Positions 17,466-25,657 of a DNA stretch of 64,000 nt are shown in pieces. A program made the position numbers and the translations under genes. The notes beneath the pieces are model-generated. The model ran no database searches. It had not been told where the DNA came from and worked only from the letters and a program-made list of their open reading frames with translations. The first letter of the stretch is position 1; each line of letters starts with the position of its first letter. Source of the DNA: Microbacterium tenebrionis (GTDB lineage: Bacteria > Actinomycetota > Actinomycetes > Actinomycetales > Microbacteriaceae); NCBI RefSeq assembly GCF_903645325.1, contig NZ_CAHJXQ010000011.1:1-64000 (forward strand), given 5' to 3'.

Positions 17466-18374
17466 TCAGTAGTGCCAGGGGAAGGACGACCAGTCCGGAT
17501 CGCGCTTCTCGAGGAAGGAGTCGCGGCCCTCGACGGCCTCGTCCGTGCCGTAGGCCAGGCGCGTGGCCTCGCCGGCGAAGACCTGCTGACCGACGAGACC
17601 GTCGTCGACGGCGTTGAACGCGTACTTCAGCATGCGGATCGCGGTGGGCGACTTCGTGAGCACCGTGCGCGCCATCGACAGCGCCTCGCGTTCGAGCTCC
17701 GCGTGCGGGACGACCCGGTTGACCGTGCCCATCTCGTACGCGCGCTGCGCCGAGTACTCTTCGGCGAGGAAGAACACCTCTCGGGCGATCTTCTGCCCGG
17801 TCTGCCGCGCCATGTACGCCGAGCCGTAGCCGGCGTCGAAGCTGCCGACATCGGCATCCGTCTGCTTGAACTTCCCGTGCTCGGCGGAGGCGATCGAGAG
17901 ATCGCAGACGATGTGCAGCGAATGCCCGCCACCCGCGGCCCACCCGGGAATCACGGCGATAACGACCTTCGGCATGAAGCGGATCAGCCGCTGCACCTCG
18001 AGGATGTGCAGACGGCCCAACGAGGCAGCGAATGCTGGGCCCTCGGTTGCTGAGCCTGTCGAAGCATACTTGTAGCCGTCCCGGCCACGGATGCGCTGAT
18101 CGCCGCCCGAGCAGAACGCCCAGCCGCCGTCCTTGGGGCTCGGCCCGTTGCCGGTGAGCAGCACGGCGCCGATCCTCGGATCCTGACGGGCGATGTCGAG
18201 CGCCCGGTACAGCTCGTCGACCGTGTGCGGGCGGAATGCGTTGCGCACCTCCGGCCGGTTGAACGCGATGCGGGCGATGCCGCCGTCGTGCGTGACGTGC
18301 GCGGTGATGTCGGTGTAGGCATCGGCGCCGGGGGCGAGCACCCACTCGGCAGGATCGAACAGATCGGAGACCAT
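17466..18374 (-). CDS. menB: 1,4-dihydroxy-2-naphthoyl-CoA synthase
   Basis: MenB closes o-succinylbenzoyl-CoA to the naphthoate ring. The 302-residue crotonase-fold enzyme shows FCSGGDQRIRGRDGY, the oxyanion region PGWAAGGGHSLH, FKQTDADVGSFDAGYGSAY and C-terminal AVEGRDSFLEKRDPDWSSFPW. ATG 18374 has TAGGCT (18386-18381) six bases upstream, so it is probably leaderless. A 22-nt repeat-like sequence (18045-18066) lies in frame and encodes ASTGSATE in the loop that varies among MenB proteins. Confidence 0.96.
   Translation of the reverse strand: MVSDLFDPAEWVLAPGADAYTDITAHVTHDGGIARIAFNRPEVRNAFRPHTVDELYRALDIARQDPRIGAVLLTGNGPSPKDGGWAFCSGGDQRIRGRDGYKYASTGSATEGPAFAASLGRLHILEVQRLIRFMPKVVIAVIPGWAAGGGHSLHIVCDLSIASAEHGKFKQTDADVGSFDAGYGSAYMARQTGQKIAREVFFLAEEYSAQRAYEMGTVNRVVPHAELEREALSMARTVLTKSPTAIRMLKYAFNAVDDGLVGQQVFAGEATRLAYGTDEAVEGRDSFLEKRDPDWSSFPWHY
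18045..18066 (-). repeat. TTCGACAGGCTCAG repeat inside menB
   Basis: On the minus strand this segment reads TGCTTCGACAGGCTCAGCAA and is followed by CC. It matches a short repeat often seen between genes in Microbacteriaceae (from memory). Here it is in frame. A related copy lies in ccdA at 31896-31914. Confidence 0.65.
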
Positions 18375-18406
18375 GCGTCCAGCCTATTCCGCCGGGCTCG
18401 GCCCGA

Positions 18407-19405
18407 TCACCGCGCCCCGCGCTGCGCGCGCCGCGTCTTGAGCCAGCCGTCGATGATGTCCCAGGCCCCGACCCCGACGATGCCCACGATCAGCAGCACA
18501 GACAGGATCTGTCCGACGTCGGACGGCACGTCGTCGCGGTACAGGGTCACGGCGAGGAACTCCGGGTTGAGCAGCTGCCCCGTCACGACGAGGTGCACGG
18601 CTCCCGCCGCGAACACGATCGCCAGCACGGTGTTCACCACGGCCAGGGCGGAGCTCCACCCGCGGCGGGCGTAGACGGCGATCGCGAGCAGCGCCTCCGC
18701 GCCGATCAGCACCATCGTCGCGGTGATCCACCACGGCCACAGGCCCGGATTCAGGATCGGCATCGACGACGTCTGCGAGCCGAGGCCGACCCCGACGTCG
18801 ACGCTGTCGCTCGCGAACAGCACGAATCCGACGAAACGATCCCACAGCAGGGCGCCGGCGGCGAGGCCGAGGAAGACGAGCGATGCGATGAGGTCGCCGC
18901 GCCCGGCACCGCTCTCCTGCGGCTCGGGCAGGTCGTCGATGCTCCACGACGTGCCCGCGTCCGCACCGGTGCGCTCGAGGATGAAGAACACCAGAGTCGT
19001 CCAGAACGCGACGTGCACGATCGTGCTGATGCCGACGACGGCCACCTGGCCGATGATCTCACCGATCGGCTTGTCGGCGATGCCGTTCGCGATCGCGACT
19101 CCGACCATCGCGCAGGCGGGCACGATCCACAGCAGCAGCTTCAGCAGACGCCACCAGGTCGGGTAATACGTCGGCCCGATGAGGTGCAGCGGGCGATCGG
19201 CATAGCCCGCGGCGAGCGCGGCCGGGTCGCCGAGGTCGGTGAGGACGGTGCGCTCGGCATCCGCCCGGCTCTCGCCCTGTTCGACGCGTGCCTCGACGGC
19301 GTCGCCGATGGACGCCTCCAGCTCGGCCCGCACGTCGCCCTGCGTCGCGGGAGGCAACGACTTCGTGACGGCGCCGATATAGCGGTCGGTGAGTGCAGCA
19401 GCCAT
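18407..19405 (-). CDS. HAAS/permease-prefix domain membrane protein
   Basis: A 332-residue protein. Residues 1-75 form the HAAS (permease prefix) domain, seen in LTDRYIGAVTKSLPPATQGD, AELEASIGDAVEARVEQG and AERTVLTDLGDPAALAAGY. About six membrane segments follow. Genes of this class are typically paired with a PadR regulator whose product controls them, and that is the case here: the padR stop is 3 nt upstream. ATG 19405 has GGAGGT directly upstream. No transport or catalytic motif is visible, so the function is unknown. Confidence 0.85.
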   Translation of the reverse strand: MAAALTDRYIGAVTKSLPPATQGDVRAELEASIGDAVEARVEQGESRADAERTVLTDLGDPAALAAGYADRPLHLIGPTYYPTWWRLLKLLLWIVPACAMVGVAIANGIADKPIGEIIGQVAVVGISTIVHVAFWTTLVFFILERTGADAGTSWSIDDLPEPQESGAGRGDLIASLVFLGLAAGALLWDRFVGFVLFASDSVDVGVGLGSQTSSMPILNPGLWPWWITATMVLIGAEALLAIAVYARRGWSSALAVVNTVLAIVFAAGAVHLVVTGQLLNPEFLAVTLYRDDVPSDVGQILSVLLIVGIVGVGAWDIIDGWLKTRRAQRGAR

Positions 19406-19407
19406 GA

Positions 19408-19746
19408 TCAGACCTCCTGGTCCGTGTTCGTGAGGGTCGCGACGGCCTCGGTGAGGGCGGCCCATTCCGTGGTGAGGGTGTCGGCGAGGCGCATGCCGGC
19501 TCGTGAGGTGCGGTAGAACTTGCGGGGCCGCGCCTCGTCGGTGTTCCACTCGCTCGTCAGGTACTCCTGCTTCTCGAGACGGCGCAGCAGCGGGTACAGC
19601 GTGTTCGCGTCAGTGGCGAAGCCGTGGCGCTCGAGGTCTTCGAGCAGCCCGTAGCCGTAGCCGGGAGTGCGCAGCAGCTGCAGGCAGGCGAGCACGACCG
19701 TGCCGCGCCGCAGTTCCTGCAGATGGGTCTCGAGCGTCTCGTCCAT
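19408..19746 (-). CDS. PadR-family transcriptional regulator
   Basis: A 112-residue winged-helix repressor. The family pattern is clear: LQELRRGTVVLACLQLL, GYGYGLLEDLERHG, TLYPLLRRLEKQEYL and RKFYRTSRAG (the wing). ATG 19746 is chosen over the upstream in-frame GTG 19770 because TTGACA, an 18-nt spacer and TAATGT end seven bases before it, so the mRNA is leaderless. It probably represses its own operon with the HAAS protein and may respond to envelope-active compounds, as PadR/HAAS pairs often do (inference). Confidence 0.92.
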   Translation of the reverse strand: MDETLETHLQELRRGTVVLACLQLLRTPGYGYGLLEDLERHGFATDANTLYPLLRRLEKQEYLTSEWNTDEARPRKFYRTSRAGMRLADTLTTEWAALTEAVATLTNTDQEV

Positions 19747-19753
19747 GTCGATC

Positions 19754-19783
19754 ACATTACTGTGCGACACACACTATTGTCAA
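19754..19783 (-). promoter_or_regulatory. PadR operon promoter
   Basis: Minus-strand TTGACA (19783-19778), 18 nt, TAATGT (19759-19754), then seven bases to ATG 19746. The region also contains CACATTACTGTG, an imperfect palindrome suited to repressor binding. The divergent GNAT gene starts 78 nt away. Confidence 0.65.
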
Positions 19784-19823
19784 TGATCCATTGATGGTCA
19801 ACGGATAGGGGTACGGTTGCATG

Positions 19824-20837
19824 ATGCTCGAACTCACCCAGGTCGACCCCTTCGACACGACAGCGGTGGACCTCTGGTGGGACATCTACGCCGCAGCCGA
19901 GCGCGCCGATCGCGGCGCCGACTCGGCGGTGTGGACGCGAAACGAGTCCAGGCACGAGCTGCAGCAGCGCAGCCGCGCCGTCGACCGCCGGGCGTATCTG
20001 GCGCGCAGCGGCGGCGAGGTCGTCGGCTCCGCACGGCTCGCGCTGCCGCTCCGCGACAACCTCCGCACGGCCAGCCTGGGCGTGCACGTGGCGCCCGAGC
20101 TGCGACGCCGGGGCACGGGCTCGGCGGTGCTGACCGCGCTGGAATCCGCTGCACGCGAGGCCGGCCGCAGCATCGTGACCTCCACCGCATCCTGGCCGGT
20201 TTCGGCCGGCGACGACGGCGAAGGCGTTCCCGGACGCGAGTTCGCACGGCGGCACGGGTACGCGCTCGCACTCGGGGATGTGCAGAGCCGTCTGCGGCTG
20301 CCGCTCGACGCAGAGCTGCTCGATGACGTCGGAGCCGCTGCGGCGGCTCGCTCCGGCGGCTACGCCCTTCGCTCGTGGATCGGGAACGTCCCCGCCGACG
20401 TCCTGCGCGGCTGGGCCGAGCTCGATGCCGCCGTCGACACCGAGGCTCCGACCGGCGACCTCGACATCGAACCGGCATCGGTCGACGTGGCGGAGATCCG
20501 GTCGAACGAGACGCTGATCGCCCGGCAGAACCGCCGCAGCTTCGGCACGGTCGCGCTCGACGACACCGGCCGCGTGGTCGCGTACACGCAGCTCGTCGTC
20601 TCGGGCGACGACGGGAACGCCTACCAGTGGGGAACACTCGTGCGACGCGAGGCCCGCGGGCACCGCCTCGGCACAGCGGTGAAGGTCGCGAACCTGCGGA
20701 TGCTGCAGCAGCACGCCCCGACGGTCCGCTCGGTGTACACGTACAACGCCGGCGTGAACGAGCACATGCTCGCGATCAACCGCACCCTCGGCTTCGCCCC
20801 GTCGGAGCACATGGGCGAGTTCCAGAAGCACCTCTGA
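19824..20837 (+). CDS. tandem GNAT-family acetyltransferase
   Basis: A protein of about 337 residues with two GNAT folds. The first acetyl-CoA motif is GVHVAPELRRRGTGSAVL near residues 92-109. The second is WGTLVRREARGHRLGTAVK near residue 272. The layout resembles mycothiol synthase and other double-GNAT proteins, but the sequence is not close enough to name a substrate. TACGGT (19812-19817) followed by six bases points to ATG 19824 rather than the adjacent ATG 19821. Divergent from padR, and 122 nt upstream of menC. Confidence 0.85.
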   Translation: MLELTQVDPFDTTAVDLWWDIYAAAERADRGADSAVWTRNESRHELQQRSRAVDRRAYLARSGGEVVGSARLALPLRDNLRTASLGVHVAPELRRRGTGSAVLTALESAAREAGRSIVTSTASWPVSAGDDGEGVPGREFARRHGYALALGDVQSRLRLPLDAELLDDVGAAAAARSGGYALRSWIGNVPADVLRGWAELDAAVDTEAPTGDLDIEPASVDVAEIRSNETLIARQNRRSFGTVALDDTGRVVAYTQLVVSGDDGNAYQWGTLVRREARGHRLGTAVKVANLRMLQQHAPTVRSVYTYNAGVNEHMLAINRTLGFAPSEHMGEFQKHL

Positions 20838-20854
20838 CGCTGCGGCCGCGCGCC

Positions 20855-20932
20855 GAATCCCAGACGATCGTGCGGCGCGCCGTCATGTCGGCGCGGGACA
20901 CACCGTGCAGATGTCGGAGCGTCTGGGATCCG
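20855..20932. repeat. inverted TCCCAGACG repeat upstream of menC
   Basis: The gap 20838-20959 contains TCCCAGACG near its left end and CGTCTGGGA near 20922-20930. They form 9-nt inverted arms around about 50 nt of GC-rich sequence. This may be a terminator for the GNAT gene or a regulatory structure; no second copy was found. Confidence 0.4.
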
Positions 20933-20959
20933 ACCCGTCGAGACGGGCAGAATGGCACC

Positions 20960-21943
20960 ATGACGCCGGATCTGGACGAACTGCTCAGCACCGCGCGCGT
21001 GGTCGCGCTGCCGATGACGACGCGGTTCCGCGGTGTGGACGAGCGCGAAGCGCTGCTGTTCGAGGGCCCGCAGGGGTGGGCAGAGTTCTCGCCATTCGTC
21101 GAATACGCGGATGCCGAGGCGGCAGTGTGGCTCGCAGCATCCATCGACTACGCCTGGAACACGCAGCCCGCGCCCGTGCGCGAGCGCATCCCCGTCAACG
21201 CCACGGTGCCGGCAGTCGGCGCCGAACGGGTCGCCGAGGTGCTGGCGCGGTTCCCCGGATGCCGCACGGCTAAGGTCAAGGTCGCCGAGTCCAGGCAGTC
21301 GCTCGCCGATGACGTCGACCGCGTGCACGCCGTGCGCGAAGCCCTGGGACCGGAGGGGCGGGTGCGCATCGACGCCAACGCGAACTGGAACGTCGACGAG
21401 GCCGAACGCGCGCTGCACGCCCTGGCCGAGTTCGACCTCGAGTACGCCGAGCAGCCGTGCGCGAGCGTGGAGGAGCTCGCCGAACTGCACCGACGCGTGA
21501 AGTACATGGGCATCCCGATCGCGGCGGACGAGAGCATCCGCAAGGCGGAGGACCCGCTCGCCGTCGCTCGGGCCGGCGCCGCGGATCTCATCGTGATCAA
21601 GGCTCAGCCGCTCGGGGGCATCCGGCGAGCGCTCGAGATCGTCAGCGAGGCCGGGCTCGCCGCCGTGGTCTCGAGCGCGCTCGATACGGCGGTCGGTCTC
21701 AGTCAGGGCGCAGCCCTCGCCGCTGTCCCGCCCCCACTGGGATACGACTGCGGCCCGGGCACCGGCGCGCTCTTCGCCGAGGACGTCGCCGATCTCTCCC
21801 CGGTCGACGGGGCGATCCCGGTCGGCCGCGTCACACCAGATGCCGCGCGCCTCGACCGGCTCGCGGCATCCGACGACCGCCGCGACTGGTGGCTCGACCG
21901 CCTGCGCCGCTGCCACGCCCTGCTCGCAGCATCCGACGGCTGA
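20960..21943 (+). CDS. menC: o-succinylbenzoate synthase
   Basis: MenC dehydrates SHCHC to o-succinylbenzoate for MenE. The 327-residue enolase-superfamily enzyme shows the catalytic Lys pair in AKVKVAES, metal ligands in VRIDANANWN, LEYAEQPC and IAADESIRK, and the second Lys in LIVIKAQPLGG. ATG 20960 is preceded by CAGAAT and six bases, a probable leaderless promoter. It is on the opposite strand from menE and menB and separated from them by the PadR and GNAT genes. Confidence 0.94.
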   Translation: MTPDLDELLSTARVVALPMTTRFRGVDEREALLFEGPQGWAEFSPFVEYADAEAAVWLAASIDYAWNTQPAPVRERIPVNATVPAVGAERVAEVLARFPGCRTAKVKVAESRQSLADDVDRVHAVREALGPEGRVRIDANANWNVDEAERALHALAEFDLEYAEQPCASVEELAELHRRVKYMGIPIAADESIRKAEDPLAVARAGAADLIVIKAQPLGGIRRALEIVSEAGLAAVVSSALDTAVGLSQGAALAAVPPPLGYDCGPGTGALFAEDVADLSPVDGAIPVGRVTPDAARLDRLAASDDRRDWWLDRLRRCHALLAASDG

Positions 21944-21989
21944 GCGCCGCCCGCGCCAGCGAACCCCTGAGCGCCCTGCGCCCGCCCGC

Positions 21990-22057
21990 GAGACGAGGGT
22001 TGCAGCATGAGACGGGTGCGTGCAGCACGGGTCTCATGCCGCAAACCCCGTTTCGTC
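21990..22057. repeat. intergenic palindrome, family A copy 1
   Basis: The gap 21944-22066 holds a long imperfect hairpin. The left arm is GAGACGAGGGTTGCAGCATG and the right arm CATGCCGCAAACCCCGTTTC. Close relatives lie at 37348-37416 and 41633-41699. It separates the convergent menC and tetR genes and could act as a two-way terminator. Confidence 0.85.
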
Positions 22058-22066
22058 AGGGCGCGC

Positions 22067-22699
22067 TCACGGAGCGGTGGGCGCGATGATCAGTTCGACG
22101 AGCTGACCCAGGGCCTCGGCGCCGGCGCGGTGCAGCTTCTCGCCGTCCCACCCCGACACGGCGGCACGCGCCATGCATCCCTCCCACTGCACCATGAGCA
22201 TCTGTGCGGCGGCAGGCACGTCGATGCGCAGCGCGAACAGGCCGGAGTCGACGATGCCCTGGATGATGCCCTCGATACTCGCGAGCATCGCACGGTCCTG
22301 GGCGAGATAGGCCTTGCCGAACGCGTCGTCGCGCAGCGCTCGGATGCGGATCTCACTCATCATCAGCACGCCGAGGCGGTCGTCGAGCCCGGAGTCCATG
22401 ACCTTCTGCACGAGTTCGATCGGGTCGGCATCCCCACGGAGCACGCCGGATGCGACGAACTCGTCGATGCGCCCGCGAACGGATGCCAGGCGCTGCTCGG
22501 CGACGGACGAGGCGAGCTGCAGGAACAGCTCGTCCTTGGACTCGAAGTTGGAGTAGAACGCGCCGCGGGTGAAGCCGGCGCGCTCGCAGATCGCCTCGAC
22601 GCTCGCACCCTCGAGACCGACCTCGGCGAAGACCTGGGCTGCGGCATCCATCAATCGCGCCCGCGTGTTCTCGCGGCGCCTGGTCACCGGAATCGTCAT
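22067..22699 (-). CDS. TetR-family transcriptional regulator
   Basis: A 210-residue repressor. The N-terminal HTH is RLMDAAAQVFAEVGLEGAS, then EAICERAGFTRGAFYSNFES. The helical C-terminal ligand domain has no specific signature. ATG 22699 has GGAGG a few bases upstream. It is divergent from the MMPL exporter gene, and two GATACA-N4-TGTATC palindromes lie between them, so it very likely represses the exporter and itself. The ligand may be an exported drug or lipid (inference). Confidence 0.93.
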   Translation of the reverse strand: MTIPVTRRRENTRARLMDAAAQVFAEVGLEGASVEAICERAGFTRGAFYSNFESKDELFLQLASSVAEQRLASVRGRIDEFVASGVLRGDADPIELVQKVMDSGLDDRLGVLMMSEIRIRALRDDAFGKAYLAQDRAMLASIEGIIQGIVDSGLFALRIDVPAAAQMLMVQWEGCMARAAVSGWDGEKLHRAGAEALGQLVELIIAPTAP

Positions 22700-22770
22700 C
22701 GAAGCCTCCTCCCCCATTCTTTCTCGAACTCACATCCGGCGCACAGTTTTGCACGTCCGTCGAATCGTAG

Positions 22771-22803
22771 GATACACATATGTATCGGATACATCTCTGT
22801 ATC
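22771..22803. promoter_or_regulatory. two tandem TetR operators
   Basis: GATACA-CATA-TGTATC (22771-22786) and GATACA-TCTC-TGTATC (22788-22803) are two 16-nt palindromes with identical 6-nt arms, 17 nt apart centre to centre. They sit between the divergent tetR and MMPL genes, the expected place for the repressor. Confidence 0.85.
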
Positions 22804-22834
22804 CGACCCCCGCGTCGGCTCTCACGGAGGCACC

Positions 22835-25657
22835 GTGTCCACACTCCTGTCGTCCCTCGGACGCTGGTCGTTCCGTCACCCCTGGCGCGTGCTCGCCGCC
22901 TGGCTGATCATCCTCGCCGCGGCGGGTGGTGGCGCCGTCGTGCTGCAGCAGGGCACCGACAACTCCTTCAGCATCCCCGGCACCGAGGCGCAGGACGGCC
23001 TCGAGCAGCTGTCGCGGTCGTTCCCCCAGGTCAGCGGCACGAACGCGCAGTTCATCGTGGTCGCCGCCGAAGGAGACCGGATCACGGATGACGACTACCG
23101 CGAGCCGATCGAGGATGCCGTGGACCGGCTCGCGGACCTCGATGGCGTGCTCGCGGCGACCTCCCCCTACGACGACATGGTCGAGGGCATGGTCAACGAC
23201 GGTGAGAGCGCCGCGATCGTCCAACTGCAGTTCGACGGCCAGGCCACCGACGTCTCGGATGCGACGAAGGACGAGCTCACCGCGATGGTCGACGACCTGC
23301 GCGGCGAGCTGCCCGACGGATCGCAGCTCAAGCTCGGGGGCGATCTGTTCGCGATCTCGATCCCCGGCGTGACGCTCACCGAAGCCGTCGGTCTCGTCAT
23401 CGCGCTGCTCGTGCTGATCGTGACGTTCCGTTCCTTCGTCGTCGCGGGCCTCCCGCTGCTGACGGCCGTCCTCGGCGTCGGGATCTCGATGGCCGGGATC
23501 TTCGCGGCGACGGCCTTCGCGACGGTGTCGTCGACGACGCCGCTGCTCGCGCTCATGCTCGGCCTTGCCGTCGGCATCGACTACGCGCTGTTCATCATGG
23601 CCCGCCATCAGGATCAGGTGCGCGACGGCGTCGAACCGGAGGAGTCCGCCGCTCGCGCGGTCGGGACGGCCGGGTCGGCCGTCGTGTTCGCCGGCATCAC
23701 GGTGCTCATCGCTCTGATCGGGCTCGGGTTCGCCGGCATCCCGTTCCTGACGACCATGGGCATCGCGGCATCCGTCGCGGTCGCCGTCGCCGTCGCGATC
23801 GCCGTCACCCTCACCCCCGCACTGCTCGGGTTCCTCAAGGTACGCATCGTCGGGCGCCCGAAAAAGGTGCGCAAGGGCAACAAGCCCGCCCGCCGCTTCA
23901 GCGACCGCTGGGTCACGGGCGTGACGAAGCATCCGGTCGTCACCTCCGCCGCCGTGGTGCTCGGGCTCGGCCTCGTCGCCGTGCCGGCGCTCAGCCTCGA
24001 CCTCGCCCTGCCGAACGCCGGAGTGCTCGCACCCGACGACGAGGCGCGCCAGAGCTACGACCTCACGGCCGAGGAGTTCGGCCCGGGGTTCAACGGCCCG
24101 CTCGTGCTGACCGGCACGATCGTCACCTCGACCGACCCGCTCACCCTGATGGAGGATCTCGGGGATGCCGTCGCCGAGGTCCCTGGCGTGAAGGAGGTGG
24201 CGCTGGCCACCCCGAACGAGACCGCGGACACCGGGATCGTCCAGGTGATCCCCGAGACCGCACCGGACGACCCGGCCACCAGCGACCTCGTCCGCGAGCT
24301 GCGATCGCACCACGACGAATGGCTCGACGAGTTCGGCATCGACGTCAAGGTGACCGGGTTCACCGCCGTCGCGATCGACATCTCCGACCAGCTGGGCGCG
24401 GCACTGCTGCCGTTCGGCGTGTTCGTGATCGGTCTGTCGCTGATCCTGCTGACGATCGTGTTCCGCTCGATCTGGGTGCCGATCACCGCGGCTCTGGGCT
24501 ACCTGCTGTCGATCGTCGCCGCGTTCGGCATCGTCGGCGCCGTGTTCGAGTGGGGCTGGATGGCCGATCTGCTGCACGTGGCGAAGGTCGGTCCGATCAT
24601 CAGCTTCATGCCGATCATCCTCATGGGCGTGCTGTTCGGCCTCGCGATGGACTACCAGGTGTTCCTCGTCTCGCGGATGCGCGAGGACTTCGTGCACGAC
24701 CCCGCCGCTCGATCCGCGAACCGCGCCGAGCGGCGGGCTGCGGCTCTGCGCGCGGTGCGCAGCGGCTTCACCGGATCGGCGAAGGTCGTCACCGCCGCCG
24801 GGCTCATCATGTTCGCGGTGTTCGTGGCGTTCGTGCCCGAGGGCGACTCGTCGCTCAAGCCGATCGCCCTGGGGCTCGCCGCCGGCATCGCGATCGATGC
24901 CTTCCTCGTGCGGATGACGCTGATCCCCGCGCTCATGGCGATTCTCGGCGAGCGCGCCTGGGAAATCCCGCGCTGGCTGGAGCGAATCCTGCCGAGCGTC
25001 GATATCGAGGGCGAGGCCGTCGAGCGCGAGCGGCACCTGGCCTCCTGGCCGGGCGATGACTCTGTGGTGGCCGCGGATGCGCTCGTGCTCAGCGCGGATG
25101 CGCCGATCGTCGAGGGTCTGTCGTTGCGTCTCGCACCAGGCGAGGCGGTCATCGCGACCGGTCAGGACGCGCGCGTTCACCGCGCGGTCGCGCTGGCCGT
25201 CGCCGGCCGTCTGGCTCCGGATGCCGGAAAGCTCCGCGTCGCCGGCCACCTGCTGCCGGGACGTGCGGCCTGGGTTCGTCGCCACGTCGGCACCGTGCTG
25301 GTCGATGACGCGGATGCCGCGCTCCTCGACCTGCGCGAGGCTCTGCGCGGAGCATCCGAACTCGTCGTGATCGACGGGATCGACCGCTTCACCGGCGGGC
25401 AGCGCGATCAGGCGACGGCCATGCTGCAGCACGCCGCGGCATCACGCCCGCTGGCGGTGTTCGCGACCGCATCCGACGCGGGCGTCGCCCGCACGATCCT
25501 GGCGGAGGCCGCCTGGCCCGCCGCTTCCACCCTCGACCTCTCCACCGAGGCCCCCTCTGGCCGTCGAAGCCCCCTCGCACCTGCGTCCGCAGGCGGGGGC
25601 GCCGACGGCCAGGAGGGGCCCCGACACTCCGCTACCGACTCCGAGGTGAACGCATGA
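22835..25657 (+). CDS. MMPL/RND-family exporter with degenerate ABC-ATPase-like C-terminus
   Basis: A 940-residue membrane transporter. Residues about 1-725 are a typical MMPL protein with two repeats of one plus five membrane segments. Family motifs are LALMLGLAVGIDYALFIMARH in the first repeat and LMGVLFGLAMDYQVFLVSRM in the second. Residues about 730-905 resemble an ABC ATPase: EGLSLRLAPGEAVIATGQ, then AVAGRLAPDAGKLRVAGHLL and a Walker-B-like ELVVIDGID. The Walker A is replaced by GQDARVHR, so it probably does not hydrolyse ATP. GTG 22835 has GGAGG 5 nt upstream. Its stop overlaps the next start (ATGA). Confidence 0.9.
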   Translation: MSTLLSSLGRWSFRHPWRVLAAWLIILAAAGGGAVVLQQGTDNSFSIPGTEAQDGLEQLSRSFPQVSGTNAQFIVVAAEGDRITDDDYREPIEDAVDRLADLDGVLAATSPYDDMVEGMVNDGESAAIVQLQFDGQATDVSDATKDELTAMVDDLRGELPDGSQLKLGGDLFAISIPGVTLTEAVGLVIALLVLIVTFRSFVVAGLPLLTAVLGVGISMAGIFAATAFATVSSTTPLLALMLGLAVGIDYALFIMARHQDQVRDGVEPEESAARAVGTAGSAVVFAGITVLIALIGLGFAGIPFLTTMGIAASVAVAVAVAIAVTLTPALLGFLKVRIVGRPKKVRKGNKPARRFSDRWVTGVTKHPVVTSAAVVLGLGLVAVPALSLDLALPNAGVLAPDDEARQSYDLTAEEFGPGFNGPLVLTGTIVTSTDPLTLMEDLGDAVAEVPGVKEVALATPNETADTGIVQVIPETAPDDPATSDLVRELRSHHDEWLDEFGIDVKVTGFTAVAIDISDQLGAALLPFGVFVIGLSLILLTIVFRSIWVPITAALGYLLSIVAAFGIVGAVFEWGWMADLLHVAKVGPIISFMPIILMGVLFGLAMDYQVFLVSRMREDFVHDPAARSANRAERRAAALRAVRSGFTGSAKVVTAAGLIMFAVFVAFVPEGDSSLKPIALGLAAGIAIDAFLVRMTLIPALMAILGERAWEIPRWLERILPSVDIEGEAVERERHLASWPGDDSVVAADALVLSADAPIVEGLSLRLAPGEAVIATGQDARVHRAVALAVAGRLAPDAGKLRVAGHLLPGRAAWVRRHVGTVLVDDADAALLDLREALRGASELVVIDGIDRFTGGQRDQATAMLQHAAASRPLAVFATASDAGVARTILAEAAWPAASTLDLSTEAPSGRRSPLAPASAGGGADGQEGPRHSATDSEVNA

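Noticed and set aside
22730..25432. 900-codon open frame on the minus strand opposite the MMPL gene
   Set aside because: Highly charged Arg/Asp/His/Glu-rich translation typical of antisense frames in GC-rich genes; the plus-strand MMPL motifs are unambiguous.
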